Shown: positions 42,902 through 51,863, numbered from the stretch's first letter. The stretch is 64,000 nucleotides of DNA from JBBPZA01 sp963728925 (GCA_963728925.1 CAVSMB010000006.1:193881-257880), one strand, 5' to 3'. Notes: generated by a model from the sequence alone, not told the origin. Program-made: numbers and translations.

Positions 42902-43390
42902 CTATCCGTCGTCTTCCTCCTCTTGCTCGGCCTGCGGATCGCCGCGGCGCTTCTGGACGATCTCGGCGAACAGCGTCTCGGCGGTCTCGGCGGCGAGGAA
43001 CACCAAGGTGGCGGCGGCTGCCCCGAGCGGCCAGGCGCCGGGATCCTCGAGCAGCCCGCCCACGCCGGCGGCCGTCGCGATCCCGGCGGAGACCGAGAGG
43101 ACGTCCTGGGCCGTCGCCATGATCCGGACCTCGGGCGGCGCCACGCCCGGGCGGGCGCGAAAGCCCCGCGTCACCGCTCCCTCGATCAGCCCGACGGTCG
43201 CGGCGGCGGCGAGCCCGAAGAGCAGCACCTCCGCGACCGTCGGGCTGCCGACCTGCGTCTGCAGCGCCCCGAAGGACCCGGTGATGGTGATCGAGAACCC
43301 AAACGCGGTCGCATTGCCGCGGATCGCCGTGCTCAGTGCGGTTCCCAGAAGGCCGTAGCCCACGCCCCGCTGTCCCGGTCGCTCGCCCAC
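42902..43390 (-). CDS. membrane protein, paralogue of the gene at 28600
   Basis: A 162-residue protein from 43390. Helices: AFGFSITITGSFGALQTQVG, VAEVLLFGLAAAATVGLIEG, SVSAGIATAAGVGGLLED, and LGAAAATLVFLAAETAETLF. It ends in an acidic tail (QAEQEEEDDG). It shares with the 28600 gene the aromatic-rich first helix, GTP/GSP..DVAE and ALxF patterns. Intact. No function is known; possibly an ion-channel-like small membrane protein. Confidence 0.7.
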   Translation of the reverse strand: MGERPGQRGVGYGLLGTALSTAIRGNATAFGFSITITGSFGALQTQVGSPTVAEVLLFGLAAAATVGLIEGAVTRGFRARPGVAPPEVRIMATAQDVLSVSAGIATAAGVGGLLEDPGAWPLGAAAATLVFLAAETAETLFAEIVQKRRGDPQAEQEEEDDG

Positions 43391-43442
43391 GCGCTGTGTC
43401 TACCGGCAGCGGCGGACGAGACCGCGCCGTCGTGAGCGGCGC

Positions 43443-44099
43443 TCAGCGGCGGATGGCGGCGTGTACCCGCCGGGCGGGCAGCCGGCGAGTGCCCCACCCG
43501 AGCAGGTTCCACACCACGAGCAGTACCGCGCAGGCCAGCGCGCCGGTCGCGTCGAGCGCCAGGCGCCCGATGAGGTCGTCGTAGCCCACGCGCAGCTGCG
43601 CGCCCAGCGCGTGCTGCGCCACGGAGACGTAGAGCTCGTAGACGATGCCCGCGCAGAAGCCAAGGCAGAAGCCCAGCAGCAGGATCGCCGTGCGCTCTTG
43701 GATGCCCGTCTCCTGCGAGAGGTCGGGCACGATCCTCAGGCGCACGAAGAGGAGGTAGGCCACCGATCCCACCGCCGCCGAGATCACCACGCGCGAGGCC
43801 AGGTCATAGCCGCCCATCCCGAAGGCGTACGCGAAGCTCCCCCACGCCTGCAGCGCCATGGCGACGTTGAGCGCGAGGTCGAAGGGACGCGGCAGCGCGA
43901 GGCGACCGGCCACGAGCACTACCGCGAAGGTCAGCGCGAAGCGCACCGCCTCGTCGAGGCGGCCCTGGAGGGCGGAGGCGAGCGCCCCGACGAGGAACGA
44001 GAGGCGGATGAGGTCGATCGGGTCGCGTACCCAGCCCGTCCAGTCGCCCACCAGCCACGCCGGAAGGTCCGGTGACGCCCGACGGGGCCGGTTGCGCAA
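43443..44099 (-). CDS. multi-helix membrane protein
   Basis: Six or so helices: LIRLSFLVGALASALQG, AVRFALTFAVVLVAGRLALP, FDLALNVAMALQAWGSFAYA, LASRVVISAAVGSVAYLLFV, TAILLLGFCLGFCAGIVYEL and ALACAVLLVVWNLLGW. The start is uncertain: TTG at 44099 or GTG at 44051 are candidates, and no ATG lies near; the frame continues upstream into a decayed paralogue. The paralogue (44115-44810) conserves PRPFDLA, LVRLRLVPDL and YELY..F, showing the family. Function unknown. Confidence 0.6.
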   Translation of the reverse strand: MRNRPRRASPDLPAWLVGDWTGWVRDPIDLIRLSFLVGALASALQGRLDEAVRFALTFAVVLVAGRLALPRPFDLALNVAMALQAWGSFAYAFGMGGYDLASRVVISAAVGSVAYLLFVRLRIVPDLSQETGIQERTAILLLGFCLGFCAGIVYELYVSVAQHALGAQLRVGYDDLIGRLALDATGALACAVLLVVWNLLGWGTRRLPARRVHAAIRR

Positions 44100-44114
44100 C
44101 GCGCCGCCCGGCGG

Positions 44115-44810
44115 GGCCGGCCAGCCGGCCAGCCGGCCAGCCGGTCGCCGACGCGAGCCAGGCGATCGCGGTTCCTCGTCGCCGTCGCCCTTTCCGGAGA
44201 GCGCCTCGCCGGGCACTCGGCGGCGAGTTCCCAGCCGAACGCGTCCCACACCACGAGCAGGACGCCGCCGAGCAGCGCGCCGAGCGCGTCGTCGACCAGG
44301 TCGGCGATCGGGTCGCCGTAGTCGGTGAACAGCCGCGCGCCGAGTACGGCGTCGGCGAACCACTCGTAGAGCTCGTAATCCCGCCGACGCTCAGCCCGAA
44401 GACGAAGGTGACGACCACGATCCCCACGCGGTTGTGGATCCCGCTCTCTTCGGCCAAGTCGGGGACGAGCCGCAGCCGCACGAGGACCAGGTAGAGCAGC
44501 ATCGAGAGCGCGCACGGCAGCACGAAGTGCACGACTTTGTCGTAGCCGTCGAGCCCTTTCGAAGGCGCCGAACACGTTGCCCCAGGCCTGGAAGTCCATC
44601 CCGAGGATGAAGGCGAGGTCGAAGGGGCGCGGCACCCGCAGCGCGCGGGGGACCAGCACGACGAAGAAGTGAGCGGGAGGCGCACCGCCTGCGCGACGTC
44701 GCCCAGGGCCAGCGTGATCGCCGCCCCGGCCAGCAGCGCGAGGCGCAGGAGATCGAGCGCGTCGCGAACGACCGGGGTCCATTCGCCGGCCAGCCAGCTC
44801 GGGAGGCGCG
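44115..44810 (-). pseudogene. decayed paralogue of the membrane protein at 43443
   Basis: Three minus-strand frames read in turn: LPSWLAGEWTPVVRDALDLL and VLVPRALRVPRPFDLAFILG, then KGLDGYDKVVHFVLPCALSM and VRLRLVPDLAEESGIHNRVG, then YELYEWFADAVLGARLFTDY and LLGGVLLVVWDAFGW. Two frameshifts (near 44570 and 44370) break it. The 5' end has no start and is fused to the DUF296 gene upstream. It lies head-to-tail with its intact copy, so this was a tandem duplication. Confidence 0.7.
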
Positions 44811-45248
44811 CGCCGGCGGCGCGATCAGCGCCAGCCCGGACTCGGAGTCGTGTTGCTTGCGCAGGTGCGCCGGCTGCTCGTCGAGCACGAGCTCGAGCGT
44901 GGGCCGGACGTGGGCGCGGAGCAGGTGGCCGCCGCGCGCCTCGCCGTCCGAGCGGCCGACGACGACGTGCGCATGGACGGCGGGCTCGCCGTCCTGGAGC
45001 GCGACGTCGCCGGTCATGGTCAGGACCTCGACCTGCTCGTCGAGCGGGATCTCTCGGTAGCTCTTGGCCTCCCAGTCAAACCAGCCGAGGATGATGTCGC
45101 TGAGCGCCCCGATCGCCGTGAAGCGCGCCGCGCCGATCTCCCGCTCGTAGCACCAGGCGCTCAACTGCTCCATCACCTCGTCGCCCTTGGAGAAGACCAG
45201 CACGACAGTGCGCCCGTGCTCGCCGCGTGAGACCTCTGCCCACTGCAT
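44391..45248 (-). CDS. PPC/DUF296 domain protein, C-terminally fused to relic sequence
   Basis: ATG 45248 starts MQWAEVSRGEHGRTVVLVFS, followed by KGDEVMEQLSAWCYEREIGA, FTAIGALSDIILGWFDWEAK and EPAVHAHVVVGRSDGEARGG, then HVRPTLELVLDEQPAHLRKQ, a complete PPC (DUF296) domain of about 145 residues ending near 44815. These trimeric domains occur in plant AT-hook proteins and as standalone bacterial proteins of unknown ligand. The frame has lost its own stop and runs on to 44391 through the membrane-protein relic in a wrong frame, adding about 140 meaningless residues. The domain itself looks intact. Confidence 0.75.
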   Translation of the reverse strand: MQWAEVSRGEHGRTVVLVFSKGDEVMEQLSAWCYEREIGAARFTAIGALSDIILGWFDWEAKSYREIPLDEQVEVLTMTGDVALQDGEPAVHAHVVVGRSDGEARGGHLLRAHVRPTLELVLDEQPAHLRKQHDSESGLALIAPPARASRAGWPANGPRSFATRSISCASRCWPGRRSRWPWATSRRRCASRSLLRRAGPPRAAGAAPLRPRLHPRDGLPGLGQRVRRLRKGSTATTKSCTSCCRARSRCCSTWSSCGCGSSPTWPKRAGSTTAWGSWSSPSSSG

Positions 45249-45477
45249 CGCTCTCCGCCTTTCGTCGCGTCTGCCTCTGTGGTTCCCGGCGCCTGGCGCC
45301 CTTGCACGGCGAGTGTGGCTCCCCCACTCGGTGGTCCGTCGCGTGACGGTGGCGAGGCGCCGTCCGTTCTCGGGCGCCCTCACGGGGGTAGCGACCAAGC
45401 GCAGGACGGTCGGCGTCGTCCCCACGAGCGTCGAGCGGAGCCTGGGAGCATCCACAACGTTCGGCGAGGAGTCCCCA

Positions 45478-45852
45478 ATGTCCAGTATGCGGTCGGGCTG
45501 TGCGGGCCCCGGCGCGCCGCGCCGACCCTTCTCGGGTCGCGTACGCGCCGGTCCTCGAGCGCGCGCGCGATCCGCCCGTTGGGGCACGAAGAGCGACGAG
45601 GGGGCGCCCCAGGTCGTGGCGAGGAGCGCATCGCGCGTCGCGGTACCGCTCGAGGACGGACGTACCCTCGTCGCGTTCTCCGAGGGCGCCGAGGTCGGAT
45701 GGGTCTGCCATCTGGACGGCGATGAGCACCGGATGAGCGCGGGGCGCTCGGTCGCCGACGCGTTGCGTCGAGCGCTCGGCGACGCGCAGGCGCCGTGGGG
45801 TGTCGAGCGGCTCGCGAGCGCGATCAGCGAGGCACTGGGCGCGCGCGACTGA
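45478..45852 (+). CDS. small protein of unknown function
   Basis: ATG 45478 follows GAGGAG with 6-bp spacing, giving 124 residues. The first 50 residues are basic and low in structure (RRPFSGRVRAGPRARARSA). The rest is a compact fold-like segment: VAVPLEDGRTLVAFSEGAEV, GWVCHLDGDEHRMSAGRSVA, DALRRALGDAQAPWGVERLA. No family recognised. Divergent from the DUF296 gene, with a 229-bp gap that shows nothing else. Confidence 0.5.
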   Translation: MSSMRSGCAGPGAPRRPFSGRVRAGPRARARSARWGTKSDEGAPQVVARSASRVAVPLEDGRTLVAFSEGAEVGWVCHLDGDEHRMSAGRSVADALRRALGDAQAPWGVERLASAISEALGARD

Positions 45853-45920
45853 GACCTCGCGTCGGTGGGTTGCGCCCCCAGGCGGGCCCAGGGCCGGCCC
45901 CGCGGTACGCGAGCCCTCGC

Positions 45921-47033
45921 TCACGCGACCCGGTAGCGCTCGGCGTCCGCTCGCTTGAGCGCGAGTCCGTGGCCGGGACGGTCGCGGTCGGGACGCAGGG
46001 CGCCGCCCTCGGGATCGAGCGTGCCGTCGAGCAGCATGCCCTCGATGCGCAGGTGGTCGTGGAAGTACTCCAGGTGCTCGAGGCACTCCAGCGCGCACCC
46101 CGCGTGGGCGCTGATCGCCGGGGCGCAGTGCAGCGAGAGCGGGACGCCACGTGCCGCGCACAGCCCGTCGATGCGGCGAAGCTCGGTGATCCCCGCGCAG
46201 CGCGTCACGTCGGCCTGCAGGACGTCGACCGCGCCCGCCTCGAGCAACCGCAGCGCGTCGAACCGGCTCCACGCGTACTCCCCCGCGGTGATCGCCAGGC
46301 CGCCCGGCGCGCTGTCGCGGACCTGGGCGAGGCCGTCGAGGTGGTCGGAGGAGACCGGCTCCTCGAGCCAGGTGACCCCCCAGTCGCGCAGCCGGTGCGA
46401 CCAGCCACGCGCGACCGAGACGGTGTACGCGCCGTTGGCGTCGACCATGAGCTCGGCGTCGCCGATCGCCTCGCGGGCGGCGTCCAGGCGCGCCGGGTCC
46501 TGATCGGGCTCGCGAGCGACCTTCATCTTCACCCGCGGGATGCCCTGTGCGACCCACCCGCCCAGCTGCTCGGCGAGCCGCTCGAGCCCGTAGGAAGTGA
46601 AGCCGCCGCTCCCGTAGATCGGCACCTGCTCGTGCACGGCCCCGATGAGTACCGTGAGTGGCATGTCCTGCAGACGTGCGGCGAGGTCCCAGAGGGCCGC
46701 GTCGACCGCTGAGACCGCCATCGCGCCGGCGCCGGGGTGGCCAGCGTTGCGGGTCGCGCGGCGCATGGCCGACCACGCCGCGGCGGGCGCGAGGGCGTCG
46801 CGCCCGCAGACCACCTCAGCGAGCTTGGAGGAGACGAAGGCCGCGGTCGAGACGTCGGCGTAGGTGTAGCCGAGCCCGGTCCGGTTGCCGGCGCGCGCCT
46901 CGACGACGATCATCGTCGTCGAGTCCCAGCTCAGCGTCCCGTCGGACTCGGGCTCGTCGGTCGGAACGGTGTAGGCGCTGACGTCGAGGTCTTGGACGGT
47001 GACCGCGGCGTGCGACGGGGCGACCGTCGTCAT
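45921..47033 (-). CDS. enolase-superfamily (mandelate racemase/muconate lactonizing type) enzyme
   Basis: A 370-residue protein from ATG 47033. The N-terminal capping domain precedes a TIM barrel with VKMKV near residue 167 (the KxK base pair), LMVDANGAYT near 195 (metal-binding D), WLEEPV near 219 (E), ITAGEYAW near 245 (E), and a late LSLHCAPAISAHAGCALE near 305 with the opposite-face histidine. These are the metal and acid/base residues of mandelate racemase-type enolases, which act on sugar acids or dipeptides. Substrate cannot be read from sequence. Divergent from the rhodopsin-transducer gene, with about 195 bp between. Confidence 0.85.
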   Translation of the reverse strand: MTTVAPSHAAVTVQDLDVSAYTVPTDEPESDGTLSWDSTTMIVVEARAGNRTGLGYTYADVSTAAFVSSKLAEVVCGRDALAPAAAWSAMRRATRNAGHPGAGAMAVSAVDAALWDLAARLQDMPLTVLIGAVHEQVPIYGSGGFTSYGLERLAEQLGGWVAQGIPRVKMKVAREPDQDPARLDAAREAIGDAELMVDANGAYTVSVARGWSHRLRDWGVTWLEEPVSSDHLDGLAQVRDSAPGGLAITAGEYAWSRFDALRLLEAGAVDVLQADVTRCAGITELRRIDGLCAARGVPLSLHCAPAISAHAGCALECLEHLEYFHDHLRIEGMLLDGTLDPEGGALRPDRDRPGHGLALKRADAERYRVA

Positions 47034-47228
47034 TGGGGCGGCCTCCTTGCGGTTGACGATGGAAGGCGCTTCGGGGCCTGGCCTGGCCTACCCGCACGTC
47101 CGCACCCTTAACGAGCGCGGCGCCGTGCAGGTCGGCCAGCTGACCACCGGGGCGGCGAGCGGGCGCGACCGGGTCGGGCGTCGGACCACGGGGGCGTGGC
47201 GTGGCGCCATGCGGGTAATGGGAGCGGC

Positions 47229-47606
47229 ATGAACGAGCCGATCGGACACCGCCGCTGGGCAATCGCCGAGGGCATGATCCCGACCTGGAGCAACGGCCCC
47301 GAGCCCGAGATGACGAGCCACGAGTCGGTCGCCCTGCTCAACGCCGGGGACGAGGACGCCCGCGTCGAGCTCACCGTCTACTGGACCGACCGCGAGCCCG
47401 TCGGCCCCTACGCGGTCGAGGTGCCCGCGCGGCGCACCCGGCACGTGCGCTGCAACCAGCTCACCGATCCCGAACCGTTGCCGGCCGGCGAGGAGTTCTC
47501 CTCGATCATCACCTCGAGCGTGCCGATCGTCGTGCAACACACGCGCCTGGACTCCCGCCAGGCCGAGAACGCGCTGATCACGACGATCGCCTACCCGGCC
47601 GGCTGA
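47229..47606 (+). CDS. sensory rhodopsin transducer-family protein
   Basis: ATG 47229, 125 residues, with GGGAG close upstream. It shows the single-domain pattern GHRRWAIAEGMIPTWSNGPE, HESVALLNAGDEDARVELTV, YWTDREPVGPYAVEVPARRT, RCNQLTDPEPLPAGEEFSSI then ITSSVPIVVQHTRLDSRQAE of the Anabaena sensory-rhodopsin transducer family (tetrameric beta-barrel). No rhodopsin gene is in the window. Many members lie away from rhodopsins and have been linked to carbohydrate or DNA binding, so a non-light role is possible here. Confidence 0.85.
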   Translation: MNEPIGHRRWAIAEGMIPTWSNGPEPEMTSHESVALLNAGDEDARVELTVYWTDREPVGPYAVEVPARRTRHVRCNQLTDPEPLPAGEEFSSIITSSVPIVVQHTRLDSRQAENALITTIAYPAG

Positions 47607-47641
47607 GGCGGGCCCGCGGCACCCCCGCCCATCGCTGGCCG

Positions 47642-47659
47642 GCGGGCGCCGGCGCCCGC
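47642..47659. terminator. GC palindrome after the transducer gene
   Basis: GCGGGCGCCGGCGCCCGC at 47642-47659, 36 bp past the stop. It may work as a terminator. The rest of 47607-47853 shows no gene. Confidence 0.4.
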
Positions 47660-47853
47660 GCGGGTTCGGTAGCGATCCGTCGGCGCACGTCGGGCGCCAT
47701 CTGGAGTCCCTGGACGGGAACCCGACCAGCGGCCCTGCTCGCGCTCTCGCCTCGATGGACGAGGGGTCAGCCGCGGACCGCTCGTCGCTGACGGAGGGCA
47801 GCCGGCAGACCGCCGGGTAGCTCGCGTCTGCGCACCGCGGGTAAGGGGCCGGC

Positions 47854-49408
47854 ATGGTCACCGGTACCGTCGTGCGGCGCCGCGGCGAGCGGGGTGCCGC
47901 CGCCCGGCTGGCCGAGCGCGGCTGGGCGGGCGGGAGCGCGAGCGCGTCATCGTCCTGCTGGGCTGCGTGCTCGCCCTCGACAGCGCCAATAAGGGGACTG
48001 TGGACGCGGTGGCCGAGGAGCTCGACCGCTCGCTCGGGCTCGGCCACGTCGAGCTCGGCCTGGTCGCGACGGTCTCCTCGGTCGTCGGAGCCCTCGCCAC
48101 CGTGCCGGTCGGGATGCTCACGGACCGCGTCTCCCCGCGTGCGCCTGCTGTGGGGCAGCGTCCTGCTGAGGTCGCTGGCCATGCTCGCCACCGGGGCGGC
48201 GGGATCGCTGAGCGCGCTGCTCGCGTGCCGGGTCGCACTCGGGGCGGTCACCGCCACCGCGGGCCCACCCTGGCCTCGCTGGTCGGCGACCTCTTCTTCC
48301 CGCCGCCGAGCGCGCGCGTCTGGGGCCTCATCCTCACCGGCGAGCTGGTCGGCGCGGGGATCGGGCTGGTCGGCAGCGGCGAGATCGCGGCGCTGCTGTC
48401 ATGGCGCATCGGGTTCTGGTGGCTCGCGATCCCGGGCGTAGCCCTGGCACTGGCGATCCGCCGCATGCTGCGCGAGCCGGCCCGCGCCGACAAGCGCGAG
48501 CGCGACGCCCAGCGCGGCCGTGGCGGGGCGCGGCGCGAGCGCGACGGCGACAGCGCGCGGGGCAGGGGCGAGGACGACAGCGCGCGGGGCGAGCGTCCGC
48601 CCCGGCTCGCCCGCGACCTCGCGCGTCGTCGGCACGTCGAGCCCCACGAGGACCTGGTCCTGCGCCGACGCGACCCGGTTGTCGATCTGGTCGGCGGTCG
48701 TCTACGTCCTGCGCATTCGCACGAACGTCGTGCTCATCGTTGCCTCCGCCCTGTCCTACTTCTTCTTCGCCGGGTCCAGGTCTTCGCCGTGGTGCTCATG
48801 CGCTCGTGCTACGACCTCTCGCTCGGCGGCGAGCGCGCTCCTGGGCCTCGTCGGCCTTGGCGCCATCTTCGGCGTGGTCGCGGGCGGGAGGATCGCCGAC
48901 CGGCTCCTCGAGCACAGTCGGCTGAGCGCGCGCATCGGGGTCGCGGTCGCCGCCAACGTGGCCGCCGTGGTGGCGCTGCTTCCCGGCCTGACCACCACGA
49001 GCCTCGTCGTCTCGCTGCCGCTCTTCGTCGTCGGGGCGGGCGCCCTAACCGCCGGCAACGCGCCGCTCGACGCCGCGCGAACTGGACATCATGCCGCCGC
49101 GCCTCTGAGGGCGTGCCGAGGAGGTGCGAACGCTGCTGCAGGTGGCCGCGGTGGCCGCCGCGCCGCTGCTCTTCGGCTACGTGTCGGTTCGCTTCGGAGG
49201 CCCCTCGCACGCCCAGGCGGCTGCGACCGGCGGCGAGGAGAGGGGAGGCGGCCTCGCCACGACCTTCATGATCATGCTCGCGCCGTTGACCGCCGTTGAC
49301 CGCCGTTGACCGCCGTTGACCGCCGGCGTCCTGGCCCTGCTGCTGGCCGTCCGCACCTATCCGCGTGACGTGGCGATCGCGGCGGCTTCGGCGCGAGAGC
49401 GAGTGTGA
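47854..49408 (+). pseudogene. MFS transporter, multiply frameshifted
   Basis: Consecutive frames give an MFS protein: LALDSANKGTVDAVAEELDR, LVATVSSVVGALATVPVGML, shift, RVRLLWGSVLLRSLAMLATG, shift, TLASLVGDLFFPPPSARVWG and IGFWWLAIPGVALALAIRRM, then an Arg-rich stretch, shift, VLRIRTNVVLIVASALSYFF, shift, LLGLVGLGAIFGVVAGGRIA, LPGLTTTSLVVSLPLFVVGA, and VRTLLQVAAVAAAPLLFGYV to LALLLAVRTYPRDVAIAAAS, ending TGA at 49406. At least five shifts plus a repeat-generated stop make it dead. The start (MVTGTVVRRRG) is approximate. Confidence 0.8.
49281..49325. repeat. 10-bp tandem repeat in the MFS relic
   Basis: CGCCGTTGAC occurs four times in a row at 49281-49320, followed by CGCCG. A single copy would read A-P-L-T-A-G-V-L; three extra copies add 30 bp, which keeps the frame overall but creates an in-frame TGA. 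Confidence 0.85.
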
Positions 49409-49417
49409 CGACATGGC

Positions 49418-49495
49418 CTCCTTGATGCCCCGGCGGCTGAGTCACACGTTGACCGTGTAGGCAGTCGCGAACCCGAGCATGATGCCGAGCTGCCT
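49418..49495 (-). pseudogene. 3' fragment of a DUF4396 gene
   Basis: QLGIMLGFATAYTVNV, a stop, then LSRRGIKEA matches the end of the full-length protein at 60613 (QFGMILGFATAYPVNVWLIR followed by RGIKEAM). Only the last 25 or so codons remain, with a nonsense change where W is expected. Confidence 0.75.
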
Positions 49496-49503
49496 GAGGC
49501 CAG

Positions 49504-49593
49504 CACGCCCCGGCGCCCGAAGGCGGCCGCCGTCGCCCTTCCGACGCCCGCCGACGCGCCGGTGACGACGAGGGCCTTGCCCTCGAAGTCCAT
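49504..49593 (-). pseudogene. 5' fragment of a short-chain dehydrogenase gene
   Basis: ATG 49593, MDFEGKALVVTGASAGVGRA then TAAAFGRRGV, the nucleotide-binding start of an SDR. About 30 codons remain before the sequence becomes the DUF4396 remnant. A plus-strand fragment (GLGAGAAATTALNAAAYLG, near 49741-49800) of a membrane protein N-terminus lies just upstream. Confidence 0.65.
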
Positions 49594-49803
49594 GGCCCCC
49601 GAACGTGCCCGCCCGAACGACGTTCCACGTGCCGGTCAGGCCGCTGACCAACGCGCCGGGAACCCGCCGCCCGGCCGCAGAGGGGCGTTTCCGGCGCACC
49701 GGCGACGGAGAGTCACCGAAGCATGGGATCGCACTGCTGCACGGCCTGGGCGCCGGGGCCGCCGCAACCACGGCGCTAAACGCCGCCGCCTATCTCGGAT
49801 GAC

Positions 49804-50476
49804 TTGGCCATGGGTATCGTCTCGCCGACCGTGCTAGTAGTGGTAGAGGCGCCAGGGCTCGGGCGGCGGCGGGCCTCACTCTCCCGACCGTCGGCGCAGA
49901 CGGGCGCCGGAGTGACGCCCGGCACGCGCGTCGCAGGCGGGAGCGACCACGCCGGAGATCCGGCCGGCGAGCACGAGCTCGCCTGCGTGGTGCACGTCCA
50001 CTCGACCTTCTCCGACGGCACGGCGACGGTGTCCGAGGTGCTGGCCGCCGCGCGCCAGGGCGGCGCCGACGTGGTCATCCTCACGGATCACGACACCCTG
50101 GAGGCGCGCCGGCGCGGCCTGGAGAGCTCGCGAGCGATCGCGCGCAGGTTCTCGCCGCGCTCGCCCAGGGCCGCTGCCATCTCGCCGTCGACGCGCTGGC
50201 CCCGGCCCACGGCTTCCGGTTCTGGGCGCAGGGCGAGCACGGGACCCTCGCGATGGGCGAGGAGGCGGCCGCCGGCCGCTGGGACCTGCACGTGCGCGCG
50301 CCGCGGTCCGCCGAGCTCGCGGTGCTGCGCGACGGCGAGCCCGTCGCGCGGGCGACGAGCGATCGCCTGACCCACGTGGCGCAGGGCCCGGGGGTGTGGC
50401 GCGTCGAGGCCGCCTGCGCCGCGCGGGCCGGTCGCGGCCGTGGGTTATCTCCAATCCGGTGTACCTGCGGGCTTGA
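49804..50476 (+). pseudogene. PHP-domain phosphoesterase, broken
   Basis: VVHVHSTFSDGTATVSEVLA then AARQGGADVVILTDHDTLEA carries the HxH and TDHDT metal-binding motifs of PHP phosphoesterases. After RRRGLE the sequence jumps (deletion) to AQVLAALAQGRCHLAVDALA with PAHGFRFWAQGEHGTLAMGE, then EEAAAGRWDLHVRAPRSAEL, and a last shift leads to PWVISNPVYLRA and TGA at 50474. The catalytic barrel is mostly missing. The left boundary is approximate. Confidence 0.7.
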
Positions 50477-50621
50477 GTCTGACGCCCGACCGTGGTCAGC
50501 AGGCAGACCGCTCATCGCCCGGGCGCGGCGAGTCTTGCCGCCGCGTCGGCCGGGCGCCGCACGGGTACGCATTCCTGATGGAAGAGACCAGGCCCGGGAC
50601 CGGCGCGCGCCCGTGCGGCGA

Positions 50622-51863
50622 GTGAGCGTCCTGTGGTCCCGGCTGCGGGACAGGTTCTGGGCGCTCCCGCTGCTTTGCGCGCTGCTCGCGCTCGGACTCG
50701 GGCTGGGGCTTACCAGGCTCGACGACGCGCTCGACACGTCCCTCGAGCTGCCGTTCCTGTTCGGCGGCGGCCCTGAGGGCGCGCGCGCGCTGCTCGGGGC
50801 GATCATCACGTCGATGATCTCGTTCACGGGCCTCGTGTTCTCGATCACGATCGTCGTGCTGTCGCTGACCAGCAGCCAGTTCTCTCCGCGGGTGCTGCGC
50901 ACGTTCCTGCGCGACCGGTTCAACCAGCTCGCCCTCGGCGTGTTCGTCGCGACCTTCGTCTACGCGCTCGCCGTTCTGCGCTCCGTCCGCGGCACCGCAC
51001 AGGTGGATCCCTTCGTCCCCCAGCTGGCGGTGACCGTCGCGTTCGCCTTCGTGCTCGCCAGCATCGCGTTGTTCCTGGGCTACATCCACCACATCGCCCA
51101 GTCGATCCGCGCCGCGACGATCATCACCACGATCGGCGACGACACGCGAAGGCTGCTGGAACGGCGGCACCTCCCTGATGCCGGGCCGTCGCTGCGCCTG
51201 CCGCATCCCGATTCGCCGGCCCACCGTGTCGCGGCCCACCGACCGGGAGTCGTCCTGCAGGTCGACGACGAGCAGCTGGCGAGCCTCGCCGAGCGCCATC
51301 GCGTCACCGTGTGTGTGAAGCGGGCGGTCGGCGAGTTCGTCCCGGCGGGCGCTCCACTGCTCGAGGTCTACGGGGAGGACGTGCCCGGGCACGAGCGGCT
51401 CTGCGACGCCATCGAGCTGGGCAGCGAACGCAGCATGGACGAGGACGTGGGCTTCGGCCTGCGCCAGCTGGTCGACATCGCCGAGCGGGCGCTCTCGCCG
51501 GGCGTGAACGACCCCAGTACTGCGGTGCAGGTCATCGACCAGCTCCACGACATCCTGCGGCGGTTGGCCACACGGCGGCTCTCGCCACGCCAGCGTGTGG
51601 CCGACGACGGCCGGCTCGCGGTCGACGTCCCCGAGCCTGCCTTCGCCGACTACCTCGACCTCGCGGTCGACGAGATCGCCCACTGGGGCGCGGACGCCGA
51701 TCGTGTCCAGCGCCGGCTCGGCGTCATGCTGGTCGACCTGGAGGGCGTCGCCCGGCCCGAGCACCGGCCGGCGGTGGTGCGGGCGCTGGGCCGCGGCCTG
51801 TGGCGCCTGCCGGCGGTCGCCGACAACGACTCCCCGCTCGCGTCGGACACCGACCTGCGCTGA
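50622..51863 (+). CDS. DUF2254 membrane protein
   Basis: GTG 50622 gives 413 residues. Helices at about residues 13-33 (WALPLLCALLALGLGLGLTR), 62-90 (IITSMISFTGLVFSITIVVL), 108-128 (LALGVFVATFVYALAVLRSV) and 140-162 (LAVTVAFAFVLASIALFLGY). A cytoplasmic C-terminal half follows with VLQVDDEQLASLAERHRVTV, LLEVYGEDVPGHERLCDAIE and RALSPGVNDPSTAVQVIDQL, the NDPsTA motif typical of DUF2254. Function unknown. It is intact and convergent with the bc1 operon (39 bp apart). Confidence 0.8.
   Translation: MSVLWSRLRDRFWALPLLCALLALGLGLGLTRLDDALDTSLELPFLFGGGPEGARALLGAIITSMISFTGLVFSITIVVLSLTSSQFSPRVLRTFLRDRFNQLALGVFVATFVYALAVLRSVRGTAQVDPFVPQLAVTVAFAFVLASIALFLGYIHHIAQSIRAATIITTIGDDTRRLLERRHLPDAGPSLRLPHPDSPAHRVAAHRPGVVLQVDDEQLASLAERHRVTVCVKRAVGEFVPAGAPLLEVYGEDVPGHERLCDAIELGSERSMDEDVGFGLRQLVDIAERALSPGVNDPSTAVQVIDQLHDILRRLATRRLSPRQRVADDGRLAVDVPEPAFADYLDLAVDEIAHWGADADRVQRRLGVMLVDLEGVARPEHRPAVVRALGRGLWRLPAVADNDSPLASDTDLR

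Noticed and set aside
44391..44815. The 140-residue C-terminal extension of the DUF296 protein as a new domain
   Set aside because: It is the membrane-protein relic read in the wrong frame.
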